A stretch of DNA of 64,000 nucleotides from Cacajao melanocephalus (Eukaryota; Chordata; Mammalia; Primates; Pitheciidae). Location of the stretch: contig CAUYLG010022205.1 of NCBI GenBank assembly GCA_963573385.1, positions 62,001 through 126,000 of the forward strand, in the 5' to 3' direction. The position numbers were made by a program, and so were the translations under genes. This document shows positions 1 to 11,589 of this stretch, in pieces; position 1 is the first letter of the stretch; every line of letters begins with the position of its first letter. The notes beneath the pieces were generated by a model. The model had not been told where the DNA came from. It did no database searches and was given only the letters and a program-made list of their open reading frames with translations.

Positions 1-529
1 GTGTAACATGTCTGTAATTAGACTGTCCTGTAATTAGGGAGCTGACAACTTAGCCACAGCTTGTCACTAGCCAGTGACTCAGCAGGACACGGGAAGAACC
101 ATAGAGAAGGACATCTGTCTGCCAATTCATGGCAAGAATCCCAAGAAAAGCCAGAATGAGTAGATAATAATAATAGCAAAAAGCCGTGGAGAGGAGAATT
201 CTACGTTTCTTGGTCAGAGACGAAGCTGTTTCCTTGGGAAGAAAGGGATCGTGAATCTCCCTCTATCCTCCTGCTCTGAGGGATAATATATGAGAGGTGG
301 ATTTTAGTGTCTCACAAAGCCAGGCACACAGCTAAGGATGGATCCTAAATTTTGGTAGTGACTGCAGGAAAGGTGAAAGAGAGGTCCCACGTCACAGGCA
401 GACTGGACTGATGCCTCACAAAAGACCCCCCTGAGTGGTTCTGAGCAGGGAAGGGAATTTGATTTAATGAAATCAGCATTCTTCCTAGGGTGCTAAGGAA
501 CAAGTGGACCAATCTTCTCTGTCATTCCC
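1..529. other. Upstream intergenic DNA, nothing recognised
   Basis: No open frame of note, no Alu/L1/LTR signature and no RNA gene was recognised here. It is ordinary mixed-composition flanking DNA. Confidence 0.5.
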
Positions 530-1072
530 CTAAACCTGCTGCTTTTACTGAATTCCTTGAAGTCTCACTTGGTTTCTCCCTTCCATGACTGTCTCTCATA
601 CTCAATAGACAAGCCTGCCCAACCATCCTAATTCCATCGTGGCTATTCTGTTTTAGACGCCCCAGCCCTAGTTTACATCATCGATACGTACTCTCTCACC
701 TGGGTTGACCATTGAAAATATCCCCTTACTGGTTTCTGCACTCCAGGTTTTCTTCCTCGCCTTTATCCACCCATTGCTCTATTCATAAAGCTCAATTTCC
801 TATTGTAACTGCCCCTACAAGTCTTTGTTCTAGAGTTTCTGATGGATCCCAATTGCCTACTAAAATGGTAGGTCCATGGTGTGAAACTGAAGACCTGATG
901 TCAGAATTCATTTTGCCTTTATATCCTTGGTTTCTCTCCAACTCGGGGCATGTACACCAACTGAAATACTTGTTCACTTTCTGTTTCTATCTGCCTGTTT
1001 TCATCTTCATGACATTCTCTTTGTCTGGAGTGGTCTTTTTATTCTGAATTCCCACCCATCCGTTAAGGTTCC
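530..1072 (+). repeat. Possible old L2-like fragment, left part
   Basis: The pyrimidine-rich text resembles the 3' half of L2 (runs such as tgtctggagtggtcttt followed by cccacccatcc). It appears to resume directly after the MaLR element, near 3392-3480 (cttctttgagagacttctcc). If so, the MaLR element inserted into an older L2. The assignment is by eye and weak. The 111-codon open frame inside it (712-1047) shows no family resemblance and is taken as chance. Confidence 0.3.
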
Positions 1073-1457
1073 TGTGTTAGTTCATTCTCATGCTGCTATG
1101 AAAAAAATACCCGAGACTGGGTAACTTATAAAAAAACAAAAAAAAAAGAGGTTTAATTGACTCACAGTCCCACATGGCTGGGGAGGCTTCAGAAAACTTA
1201 TAATCATGGCAGAAGGGGGAAGCAAACACATTCTTCTTCACAAGGCAGCAGGAGAGAGAAGTGCCAAGCAAATGGGGAAAAACTCTTATAGGACCATCAG
1301 ATCTCATGAGAACCCACTCACTATCACAAGAACAGCATGGGGGTAGCTGCCCCCATGATTCAAGTACTTTCCACTGGGTCTCTCCTACCACATGTGGGGA
1401 TTATGAAAATTACAATTCAAGATGAGATTTGGATGGGGACACAGCCAAACCATATCA
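1073..1457 (-). repeat. MaLR LTR, 3' LTR of the reversed element
   Basis: About 385 bp, ending acagccaaaccatatca. Because the element is reversed, this left-hand copy is the element's 3' LTR. An A-rich stretch near 1128-1148 is expanded relative to the partner LTR. Confidence 0.88.
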
Positions 1458-3028
1458 TTCTGCCTCTGGCCCCTCCAAAATCTCATGTCCTCACATCTCA
1501 AAACATGATCATGCCTTTCCAATAGTCCCCCAAAGTCTTAGTTCATTCCAGCATTAACCCAAAAGTCCTGTAAAATAAAAAAATAAATAAATAACAAGTT
1601 AGTTACTTCCTAGATACAATGTGGGTACAGGCATTGGATGCATACACTCATTCTTAATGGGAGAAATTGGCCAAAACAAAGGGGCTACAGGCCCCATGCA
1701 AGTCTGAAATCCAATAGAGCAGTCATTAAACCTTAAGGTTCCAAAATGATCTCCTTTGATGCCATTTCTCATATCCAGGTCATGCTGATGCTAGAGGTGG
1801 GCTCACATGGCCTTGGGCAGCTCTACCCCGTGGCTCTGCAGGGTACAGCCTCGCTCCCAGGTGTTTCCACGGGCTGGCATTGAGCGTCTGTGGCATTTCC
1901 AGGCACACCGTGCAAGTTATCGGTGGATATAACATTCCAGGGTTTAGAGGACAGTGGTCCTCTTCTCACAGCTCCACCAGGCTGTACCCCAGTGGGGACT
2001 CTGTATGGGGGCTCCAACCCACATTTCCCTTTTGCAGTACCCTAGCAGAGGTTCTCCATGAGGGGTCTGACCATGCAGCATACTTCTGCCTATACATTCA
2101 GGCATTTCTATTCGTCCTCTGAAATCTAGATAAAGGTTCTCAAATCTCAGTTCCTGACTTCTGTGCACCTACAGGCTCAACACCACATGTAAGCTGCCAA
2201 CGCTTGGGGCTTATACCCTCTGAAGCAATGGCCTGAACTATACCTTGGTCCCTTTTAGCTGGAGCTGAAGCAGCTGGGATGCAAGGTACCATGTCCTGAG
2301 TCTGCACAGAGCAGGGGGCCCAGGGCCCTGCCGACAAAACCATTTTTCCCTCCTAGGCCTTTGGACCTGTGATGGGAGAAGCTGCCATGAAGGTCTCTGA
2401 CATGCTCTGGAGACAATTTCCCCATTGCTTTTTGGTGATTAACATTCGGCTCCTCATTGCTTGCATACATTTTTGCAGTGGGCTTGAATTTCTCCCCAGA
2501 AAATGGGTTTTTCTTTTCTATCACATTGTCAGACTGCAAATGCTCGGCTTCCCTTTTAGACATAAATTCTAATTCCAAATTATGACTTTGTAAATGCATG
2601 AAACTGAATGCTTTTAAGAGCACCCAATTCACCTCTTGAATTCCTTGCTGTTTAGAAATTTCTTCTGCCAGATACCCTAAATTATCTCTCTCAATTTCAA
2701 AGTTCCACAGATCTCTAGGACAGGGGCAAATGTTGCCAGTTTCTTTGCTATAGCATAGCAAGAGTCACCCTTATTCCAGTTCCCAACAAGTTCTTCATCT
2801 CCATCTGAGACTACCTCAGCCTGGACTTCATTGTCCATATCACTATCAGCATTTTGGTGAAAGCCATTCAACAAGTTTCTAGAATGTTCCAAACTTTCCT
2901 ATATCTTCCTGTCCTCTTCTAAGTCTTCCAAACTGTTTCAACCTCTGCCTGTTACCCAGTTCCAAAGTAGCTTCCACATTTTGAAGTATCTTCATAGCAG
3001 CACCCTACTATCTGTGGTACCAATTTAC
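1458..3028 (-). mobile_element. MaLR internal region
   Basis: About 1.57 kb between the LTRs. It matches remembered MST/THE1 internal text along its whole length, for example ttagttacttcctagatacaa, ggagaaattggccaaaacaa and ctccatctgagactacctca. That full-length agreement supports one intact insertion rather than two solo LTRs. It is non-autonomous and lacks recognisable polymerase genes. Confidence 0.85.
2255..2761 (-). pseudogene. MaLR gag-like remnant frame
   Basis: A 168-codon stretch without stops lies inside the MaLR internal region, in the element's sense direction. MaLR internal regions carry a decayed gag-related frame, and the position fits that. No zinc knuckle or other domain is visible. 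The frame closes upstream and downstream, so it is a relic and no product is expected. Confidence 0.45.
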
Positions 3029-3391
3029 TATATTAATCCATTCTCATGCTGCTATGAAGAAATACCCAAGACTGGGTAATTTATAAAGAAAAGAAGCGAA
3101 ATTGACTCACAATTCTGCATAGCAGAGGAAGCCTCAGGAAACTTGCAGTCATGGCAGAAGAGGAAGCAAATAATCCTTTCCAAGGCAGCAGGACAGAGAA
3201 GTGCCAAGCAAAGGAGGGAAAGCCTCTTATAAGACCATCAGATCTCATGAGAACTCACTATCATGAGAACAGCAAGGGGGTAACTGCCCCCATGATTCAG
3301 TCACCTCCCACTGAGTCTCTCTCACAACACAGGATCATGGAAACTATAATTCAAGATGAGATTTGGGTGGTAGCACAGCCAAACTATATCA
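3029..3391 (-). repeat. MaLR LTR, 5' LTR of the reversed element
   Basis: About 363 bp beginning tatattaatccattctcatg and ending gccaaactatatca. It pairs with the LTR at 1073-1457. As the element's 5' LTR it would have held the original promoter, which is now diverged. Confidence 0.88.
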
Positions 3392-3589
3392 GCTCCCCTT
3401 CTTTGAGAGACTTCTCCTATTTCCAGGCTCACTATAGCTCCTTCCTTTGAACATCATTAATGGCTACCCATCCTCTTATCTCCACTTCTCACAGTTTGCT
3501 CAGACCCATGGACATTATGCGGAGTGAGGTAGCTCTGCTATAGTTGAAAACTTAGCAAATTGGAAATTAGGATACATGTGTTTGAGGAC

Positions 3590-3775
3590 TTCTACTTTCA
3601 GTTTGCTTGTTGTTTGGTCTCTAGCAAATCATTTAACTTCCCAGGACCTCAGTACTACTATTTGTAAATTGGAGGCAATAATTCCTGCCCCATAGGATTA
3701 TTGTAAAGCCTGATATGACACGTGCAGAAACCTTTCTAAACTTTAAAGCATTATACCAATGTGCGGCATCATAGT
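3590..3775 (+). repeat. MIR fragment
   Basis: The text follows the MIR core: catttaacttcccaggacctcag, then tttgtaaattggaggcaataat, then attattgtaaagcctgatatg. This is the usual 'track losses/few bases of intron-like count' motif order of an old MIR SINE, diverged. Confidence 0.65.
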
Positions 3776-3942
3776 GATTATCTATCTTATACTCTATTTA
3801 TTTATATAGTTGCCTTATTAAATCTCTCTATAGGTCTTTGAGAAATAATGTTATGCCATCCTCTCATAACTAATTGTTAACCCCCTGCATCAATTAGGCA
3901 TACATTCAGCTGCAAGTAACAAAATGCCTGATTATCTTTGGC

Positions 3943-3949
<7 letters not shown>

Positions 3950-3993
<44 letters not shown>
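3950..3993 (+). repeat. (GA)22 microsatellite
   Basis: Uninterrupted GA dinucleotides over 44 bases. A pure tract of this length is likely to vary in length between individuals. Confidence 0.97.
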
Positions 3994-3996
<3 letters not shown>

Positions 3997-4304
3997 CAGG
4001 GGTAGGGGAGATTAATTATCTCATAAAATGAAAATTTGAAGGACAACATTCTAAGTTGTTCTTTGACCTAACAAGACATTCCAGGGCCAAGCCCCCCTGG
4101 CTTCTACCCCACTGTTTTCAACACCTTGACTTTTGATTTTCATACCTGTTGCCTCATGGTTGCAAGATGATAGATATACTTGATGACCTCATTTAGAGAC
4201 AGAAAGCAGTAAGGAGGGAGGGAAGTACTGGATGCTGGATGGGAAGTGGGTCCTCAGGTGGTTTTGAGAAGGAACTTCATTTCCACATGAAAAGAGTAGG
4301 TACC

Positions 4305-4425
4305 AGTGTCTGCTAGAGTCCTTGAGGACAGGAGTCAAGTCTTCATCTTGATTCCCTCTCCATAATGCCTAGTATATAGTAGATGGCATATGGTAGATGT
4401 TCAATAAATATTAATTGAATGAATT
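4305..4425 (+). repeat. L2 3' end
   Basis: The stretch gtccttgaggacaggagtc, then cctagtatatagtaga, then ttcaataaatattaattgaatg matches the conserved 3' terminus of LINE-2. Confidence 0.75.
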
Positions 4426-5889
4426 AATAAGTAAAATAATAAATTAATTTATGAATGAGACTTCAAAAACCTAAAATAACTGATCTCAAGTCTGCCGTTT
4501 TTGTACATACATCTTCCTTAAAGTTCACCCTCATAATAGTCTTCAGGACTAGAGCAATTTATCCATCAAGCAGAAGTGCTGTTATTCAGTGTGATTTGAT
4601 TAGTTTTTGTCTAGTCGGGGGGCCAAGGTGAAGGAACGTTATGTCAAAAAGACAGCATAAAAGTGAGTCCGGATCTGAAAGGTTTAAAATGAGTTTGAAA
4701 TATTAAAATATGTCTCAGACAAATATGAAGCTTTGTAGGTTTTTTGAATGTTGCATAAGAATTCAAAATATTGTTACAGGGTATGTCACATTAAGAATTC
4801 ATAGTCTGAAAATTATACACTGGCAGAATCTTTTAAATGACCTCCTCCCCGTGCCTTTCCATACCTCATCAGACAAGAGGAGATTCAGTGGGAAAGCAGT
4901 AATTATAATCCCACATTGGCAGACTTTTGGTATGTGCCTGAGCAGAGTGAGTGAGGGAGGGTGGGGATAAAGAAATAAAGGAAGTTAAGTGACCTAATAA
5001 GGCCCAGGGAAAGGCCCATATAGCAAATGTTATTCTTAACCTTGAATAAAGGTCAGCTGCTAGGGGGCTGAGCTAATCATTGTCTATTTTATAGATATAC
5101 AGTTGACTGGTAAAAGTTTCTAATATTGAATTTGTTCCTATAGAACATAGTCTTCTTGATTACAGAATTACCAATGTGGATGGAATCTCAAAATATTATA
5201 CATCTCTTGGTGCTTAGGAAGATTCACTTGTGTATTTGCATTGTATCAGAAGGGGAAGGAAACGAGAAAGGACATGCACATTTATTTTAACCTATAAAGC
5301 TTACAAATGAGGAAGTCAACACTAAGAAAAGTTAAATGATTTCTTACGGGTCACTTGTATTTACAGATTTTGGAATCGTACCAAGAAATCCTGGTGCCTT
5401 TCTGTTGCTCTTTCTTATGCCACATATGGCATTTAAAATTTTTGAATCTCCTTTAGAACAATCAAATATGACAGAAAAAAAAAACTGAATTATACTGGTA
5501 GAATTTGAGACATTTTGATTCCACAAATCTGTATTCAAAAGTTCCTCTTATGACGCTAGATAAATCCCCAGGAAACAATGCTTCTTATAATATAATAATC
5601 CTCATATTTAGTAAGAATTATTGTCATCACTCAGTTTTTCTGGTCTCACCTTTTGTCATCCCTAAAATGGGATAATAATAAATTTCTTCTCTAACTTACA
5701 GAATTATTTCCAGGTATAAAGGAACAAAAACGTTTAGAAAACTCAAAACTTACAAATGTACAGTAATGATTCATCTCTTTATTAATACTGATGAAAACAA
5801 TAATATTTGAAACCAACTTCTCTGGCTCTCCAACTCCTAGTCCCTCTCCCAGCCTATAGAATATTAAGACATGCACATAAGCTGAAAAG
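4426..5889. other. Upstream unique DNA, nothing recognised
   Basis: About 1.5 kb with no repeat or gene that I recognise. Open frames here (4710-4970 and 5344-5538) are short and show no family signature. Confidence 0.4.
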
Positions 5890-7038
5890 TAACAAAAGAA
5901 GGGGCAATGAGGGAAGCAGGGAGAGCAGCTAGTAAGCCATCACAATTATCCAGGAGAGAGACAATGGAGGCTTGAATGTAAGTGGTTGTGGTGGAGTTGG
6001 GAGGATATATAAATAATGCAGAACTATTTTGGAGGTCAATCTGAATGATTTGATGATCAGCTTTAGGTGAGGTTTAAGAGGGAAAAAAAGTTCAAAGTGG
6101 CTCCTGGATTTTGGAGCTAAGCAACTAGAAGGATGGAATTGGCATTTCCAGAGATAGAAAAGACTATAGCAGGAGTCTTCTCTGTGGGAATTAGTTTTAG
6201 GCTATGTTAACTTCAAAGGTGCCTATTGGACATTAGATGGAGATGTTGAGTGGGTGGTCTGGATCTAGGCCAGAGATAGAAACGTGGGATTTGTCAGCAT
6301 ATAGATAATATTAAGCATCATAAAACTCAATGTTGTCACCTAGGAAGTAAGCATAGATACTTAAAGAGAAGAAACTCTAGCTGAACTCTGGCACATTCCA
6401 GTGTTTAGAGGTTGGCAAGATGAGACACAGTGACAGAAGAGTAACAAAGAAGATACTGAGAAGAAGCAAACAGCAAGGAAGGGAGAAAACCATGAGAGTG
6501 TGGTGTCCCCAAAGACATGTGAAGAAAATATTTCAAAGAAGAGAGAATGGTCAGCTGTGTCGACAGGGACTGAGCATTGGCTGTTGGATTTTGCTACGTG
6601 GAGTCCCTGGTTACACTGACAAGAACTGTTTCAATGTAGGGTATCACCTTGTACCCCGATTGTAAGGGTAAAAAGAAAACATGGATGGAATAGATTCAAC
6701 ATACAGTAGGAGATAGCAAATGGAGAACTTTTTGGAGATTTGCCATAAAGGCAAGCAGAAAACTGGGATTTAGCTGACAGGAGATGGGGTGGGAGTTAGG
6801 AGATATTTTAAAGATTGGATAAAGAGCATCATGTTTGAATGCACATGGGAATGGTCCAACAGTTTAGCATAAAATTAAAAATAAAACACTGATATGGGAA
6901 AAAGAGACAGTAAGTGCTAGAATGAGGGCCTTGAGCAGGCAAGAGAGAGGAGAATCACAGGAGGGTTAGCTTTCAGAGCACTGGAGTTTATTAAGAGGAA
7001 CAGGAGGAAAGGCAGAGGACTTTAGCCAGAGGGAGGTA
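5890..7038 (-). mobile_element. L2 (LINE-2) reverse-transcriptase fragment
   Basis: Matches the interior of L2 in reverse complement. Landmarks include ttatccaggagagagacaatg, caactagaaggatggaattgg, gtcagcatatagataatatt, gagagtgtggtgtcc and aatggtcagctgtgtcgaca. Read on the minus strand, the last corresponds to the L2 reverse-transcriptase region around the conserved AFDTVDH motif. The frame is broken by many indels. Neither the 5' nor the 3' end is present. Confidence 0.75.
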
Positions 7039-7053
7039 AAACTCTTCTGGTTT

Positions 7054-7202
7054 CTAAAAAATTATTTTGGTTGATTTTAACTTTTAGAGATGGGGTTTCA
7101 CTGTGTTACCCAGCCTGGTCTCGAACTCCTGACTTCAAGCAATCCTCCCACGTTAGCTTTCCAAAGTGTTGGGATTTCAGGCCTGAGCCACTGCACCCAG
7201 CC
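7054..7202 (-). mobile_element. Free Alu monomer (FLAM/FRAM-like)
   Basis: A single Alu arm in reverse: gagatggggtttcactgtg, then ggtctcgaactcctgac, ending actgcacccagcc. It is flanked by 15-bp direct repeats, aaactcttctggttt (7039-7053) and aaacccttctggttt (7203-7217), with one mismatch. The repeats show it inserted as a monomer rather than being a truncated dimer. Confidence 0.8.
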
Positions 7203-7257
7203 AAACCCTTCTGGTTTTTGTATGTTCTATATCTGGAGAAGGGAACCATGGTATTTC

Positions 7258-7414
7258 TTTTCTTTATTTTTTTTCATACAGGGTCTCACTCTTGCTCAGG
7301 CTGGCATGATCACAGCCAGCTCAATGCAGCCTCAACCTCCTGGGCTCAAGTGATCCTCCCACCTGAGCCTCAAAATCTGCTGGGATTATAGGTGTGAGTC
7401 ACCACACGTGATCG
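7258..7414 (-). mobile_element. Second free Alu monomer
   Basis: Reverse Alu arm: cagggtctcactcttgctc, then caacctcctgggctcaagtg, then ctgggattataggtgtgag. Flanking repeats aaccatggtatttc (7244-7257) and aaccagggtatttc (7415-7428) differ at one base, so this too is an independent monomer insertion, 55 bases from the first. Confidence 0.8.
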
Positions 7415-7479
7415 AACCAGGGTATTTCGTAAATAATATAAATAAATTAGTTTTCTCTTATTCCTCTCTTTCCCTACCT

Positions 7480-8256
7480 CCCACATCTAACGCATCACCA
7501 TTTCCTGTTCAAAACATATCCTGAGCCTGGCTACTTTTCACCACTTCCTTGCCATGTCCTCTCTGAGCTGCTCCCAGATCTTGCCTGGATTCTTGCAGCA
7601 GGCTCCTAAATCAGTAATTTCCCTGCCCTCACACTCATTTTCCTCGAGTGGTCATTCAAAACATCAGTCAGATTTGGCCACTTCCATGCTAAAAATCCTC
7701 ATATGCCTTCCCATCTTACTATACCAGCCAGACAGCTGACACTGGCGTACTGTGCCCCATGTGATCTTACCCTTCTTGCCCTTTAAATTCACTCACTCTC
7801 ACTTCATTTAATACATTACTCTTCAGTCACACTGGCTGCCTTCTGATTCTTCAAACATACAATCATTGTTCCTGCCTCAAGGACTTCATCCTTGTTTTAT
7901 CCTTGTTCCTTCTGCACGGAATGCTCTTCCATAGGAATTTTGTGTGGCAGCCTCCTTCCTGTTCTTCATATTTCAGTTTAAATGTCGCCTCCTTGTAGAA
8001 GTCTTCCTGAACCAGTGAATAGCAAATAGCCTCCTAGCCACTACCTTTCCATCAGAAGAAATTTAATTCTCTGCACATTGCTATCAACTATTTTCTTGTT
8101 CAAGACAATTTCTGATTTTGTTGTTTATCCTCTACCTCCTCTTTAAAATATAAGTTCTATGAGAGCAGAGACTTGCCTTGTTGCCCAGTCTATTTCCCAG
8201 TGCCTAGAATGGTACCTGGTAGACAGGAGGCACTCCATAAATATTTGTTGATTGAA
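7480..8256 (+). mobile_element. L2 (LINE-2) 3' portion
   Basis: Matches the last part of L2, including the ORF2 end and 3' tail: ccttctgcacggaatgctctt, then tttcagtttaaatgtcgcctcc, then agttctatgagagcagagac, ending ataaatatttgttgattgaa. The coding frame is broken. Confidence 0.8.
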
Positions 8257-8724
8257 CGGATACCTTGCTGTTATTTATTTACTTCTGTTTTCAGGACTGA
8301 GACCAGATGCTCGAGATGCTATAGTCCAGCTGAGAAATGCTTGGGGCGCTCTCTCTACTGTAATTTGCAGCAAAAGAACCCTCAGCTGCCATCCTATATG
8401 GAACATCTGGCCCAATAGCAGATTGCTAACACCAGCTTTAGATAAGGCCTTAACAATGATGAAGAAATTCCTCATGCTTCCTCCTGAGAATCCTCCAGGG
8501 CATAAAAGATACCACAGCTTAGGGCTTTAGTAACAGCCCAGGCAAGAAAGTGTTTGATTTTGAGGCAAAAGTGCCCACCTCTGATTAATCAAAGCAAATG
8601 TTGGGCCTCCAAAGTAGTCATGTTAGAGGCTGAAGCTTTTTCTACCAGTACTGCCAAGTCTGCAGACAGTTGTGGAAATCCTTCTAGAGCTAACATTCAT
8701 GTGCCTCAACTCATATGTAGCCAA

Positions 8725-8860
8725 CTGTAAACTGGTGCCCAACTTTAAGTGCTCATTTTGTATAAGGTAGAGATGTATTATCATTTCCATTTTACAGCTG
8801 AGGAAACTGAGTCTCAGAGAAGTTATAGGACTTTCTCTGGATCTGGTGACCCTGAATCTT
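8725..8860 (-). repeat. MIR fragment
   Basis: atcatttccattttacagctgaggaaactgagtctcagagaag is the MIR core in reverse complement. Confidence 0.75.
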
Positions 8861-9523
8861 TTTCATGAGTACTTTCCACAGTGTTTGAAAGTGTGTCTGG
8901 TTTTCAGAAATGACCAAATGTCACTTGAGCCTAAGTAAAGCAAATTAAGTAGATTCTCAAGGTTGGATAATTCAGTTTCTGATTAGTAAATCCCTACAAG
9001 ATCTAGAAGGAGCCTTAAAGATTATCCAGGTTGATAAGAAAACTTCAGACAACCACATATGTACTCAGGATTCCACTTTTTGGCTTTTGTTTTAGGCAGA
9101 TCTATTTCATGCTAAACAAATCTATCCTAACCCTAGCAGCATACGCCTGTCACAGAGAGGGGACAGAGCTGAGAGACCAACTACTTCAATCTCTGCCCCT
9201 CTGTCAAGATGGCTTAAAGTAAAATCTCATTGTGTTAGCATGTTTCAAGGGAGCAGCTTCTTCCATTGTTATATTAATGAGAAACAAAGGACGAGGGGTG
9301 GAATCTCTTTGCTTTAGAAAACAATATCAATCCATTAGAAAACATACTAGATAGTTACTATACGAGAGGTGTGTAAAGACCTGTAGAAGTCAGTCATTTC
9401 CCTTGGTAGCTATTATGCTGTGGAGAGATGGCATCTGCACCATTCATAAGATTAGCGCACAAATTGGCACAGAGAGAAGGCCAACAGCAAGCTCTTCCAG
9501 GTAGACCAGATGTCTTGAAGGGA

Positions 9524-9525
<2 letters not shown>
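8861..9525. other. Upstream unique DNA, nothing recognised
   Basis: No repeat family, RNA gene or credible coding exon was seen. Confidence 0.4.

Positions 9526-9575
<50 letters not shown>
9526..9575 (+). repeat. (CT)n microsatellite
   Basis: About 50 bases of CT dinucleotides with a single interruption (cttt) near 9558-9562. A pyrimidine tract of this kind is often polymorphic. Confidence 0.95.
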
Positions 9576-10057
9576 AAAAGTAAACACAATGTCTATTTCC
9601 TGTCACTTTCACTGTTGAATAATTAGCTATTTGGTATCTGGAATAATTCTTGATAAATAGAGTAATGCTTTTAAAAAGAGCATCCCAACTGTTCTGTTCT
9701 CAGAATGAAGCAGTTTTTCAAAACACATTCTCCAAAGGCACTGTTTTATCCCCTTTTCCCAGTCATGAGCTGGTATTGTGCTGCCAGATGTTGACTCAGA
9801 GATGAAGGAATGGGAACGTGTTGGTGGCAACTCTTTTTGGGGAAAGGTAGAAAAGGTGAAGGGAAAAAAATAACTAGAGAATCTAAGAAGGCCTTTGTTG
9901 CCATCATTAACACTCAGTCCAAAGGAGGTTGAAGGATGCTGGGGAAGTGGATGGCTGTGGAGACGGACAGACATAAGCCACGAAGTCATACAGAGATCAG
10001 TACTCACTGGGGATGCTTGGCCAGCTTTGGTTTGGCTGTGAATCCAATGGGCATACG
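9576..10057. other. Upstream unique DNA, nothing recognised
   Basis: It holds a 146-codon minus-strand frame (9627-10067) that has no recognisable domain and runs into the neighbouring L2. I treat it as chance. Confidence 0.4.
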
Positions 10058-10750
10058 ATTTATTCATTCAATAAATATTTCTTAAGGTCCTTCTACATCT
10101 GGGGAAGTGGTCTAGGCATTTGGGATCCATCAGTGAAAAACAAAAACAAAATGAAACAAAGATCTCTGCTCTTGTGGAGCTCCAGAGGGAGATTCAGACA
10201 AAAAAAAAATCCTAAAGATAAAAAAAAATTATATAATGTGCTAGTGGGTGATAAGTGCTATGGAAACAAGAAAAAAGAATAAAACAGTTAATAGGGACTT
10301 GGAGTCCAGGGTGTGAGAGCCTTTTGCAATTTTAAACAGACTTTTTAGAGGGGGCTTTTTGGAAGTGGTATTGGTGCATAGATTTGACAGGGTGGAGAAG
10401 CCAGCCATGCAGATATCCCAGGGAAGAGCATTCCAGGCTGAGGGAACAACCATTGCAAAGAGCCTAAGGTAGGAAGATACCTGTAGAGTTTGAAGAACAG
10501 CAAGGAGGCCAGAATTGCTGGAGCCCAGTGAATGTATGTGTGTGTGTGGGAGGTGGGCTCAGGGTGGGGGATGAGGAGCAACAGAGAAAAAGGGGAGAGG
10601 GAGGTGGGCAGTAACAGTTGAGGTAAGAGAGATCAAAGAATGAGGGACCTAGGGTCTTGCTGGTCCTTGCAAGAGTGCAACTTTAGCTTGACAGAGAATG
10701 GAGAGCTTCTGCATAGTTTAGATCAGACAAGTAACCTTATGTGATCCATA
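10058..10750 (-). mobile_element. L2 (LINE-2) 3' portion, reversed
   Basis: Starts with the reversed L2 terminus tttattcattcaataaatat and continues gtgataagtgctatggaaac, atgcagatatcccagggaagag, attccaggctgagggaacaac and gaacagcaaggaggccag, all L2 landmarks in reverse complement. It is an independent copy from the reversed L2 at 5890-7038. Confidence 0.82.
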
Positions 10751-10753
10751 TTA

Positions 10754-10769
10754 AACACACACACACACA
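10754..10769 (+). repeat. Short (AC)n tract
   Basis: Roughly eight AC dinucleotides. Confidence 0.8.
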
Positions 10770-11269
10770 ACCATCTCTTTGTCTCATATGTTGAGAATAG
10801 ATTATGGCATAAAAATAAAAGATTTCTCTTTCCTAAACATATTGCCTTACTTATATGACAGGGTTGCTATGAGACTCCAATGCAAAAAAAAATTATTTAA
10901 AAATTATAAAGCACAGTGCAGACCCAAACTATAATTATTTTACAAACAATAGAGTTCAAAAGCCAAGGTCCCTCTCGCCTCTTCTGATCCTTGACGAGGA
11001 ACTGTATTCATGCAATTAAACTAGCCTGTGTAAAAGAAGCTGCAGGCAAATTGATAACTATGTATTCAAAAAAAATGTAATTTTATGCCTGAGTTTTAAG
11101 TCATTTAGATTTTGCAGATTGCTATTTATTTTATGTTCTGTTTTTTAAAGACATGCTTAAAAAAAAAAAAACAACGTTACAATGCGTTAGTACTAGGCTT
11201 GAATACTGAAGACTTTAACAACAGACCAGGAGAGGAGCAGAAGTGTGGGAACTTTAAACCTATTTCCTT
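10770..11269. other. AT-rich upstream DNA
   Basis: No repeat family recognised; it contains several poly(A) runs (for example near 11158-11171). Confidence 0.4.
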
Positions 11270-11589
11270 CTTAATCCCCTCAGAGAGCTAGACTGGAGCA
11301 CTGGCTGGATCTTCCAACGTTTCTGGGGGTGCTCTCTGTTCTTTGCGGTGGCCCTGCCGCCAGGTGAACGCTGCCGGTGGGAGAGCACACACTTAGTGCG
11401 GCCAGCTGACCTTCACAGTCTGGGGGGAAATTTTAAAGGACTGTGGAGAAGAGGCCTTGAGACTCCAAGAAGAAGAGGAAAAGGGGGCCCAATGAAGCCT
11501 GAGCCTCCCAGGAGGTAGAACTGAGTTAATTGAACAGGGCTGATTATCCAAGGTAATTATGTAAAAGAGAAGGCTAGGAGGAGTTCTAG

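Larger units (their letters stand above)
1073..3391 (-). mobile_element. MaLR (MST/THE1-type) LTR element, both LTRs present
   Basis: An ERVL-MaLR element lies in reverse orientation: LTR 1073-1457, internal region 1458-3028, LTR 3029-3391. The outer ends read tgtgttag...atatca, the reverse complement of the usual TGATAT...TAATACA ends. The 5-bp flanks gttcc (1068-1072) and gctcc (3392-3396) match at 4 of 5 bases, as expected for a decayed target-site duplication. Both LTRs show the family landmarks in reverse complement, such as gactgggtaa, ccatcagatctcatgag and cccccatgattca. The two LTRs differ at many sites, so the insertion is old. Non-functional relic; the exact subfamily is not resolved by eye. 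Confidence 0.9.

Noticed and set aside
9627..10067. 146-codon minus-strand frame
   Set aside because: No family resemblance and it runs into an L2 fragment; length is within chance for this window.
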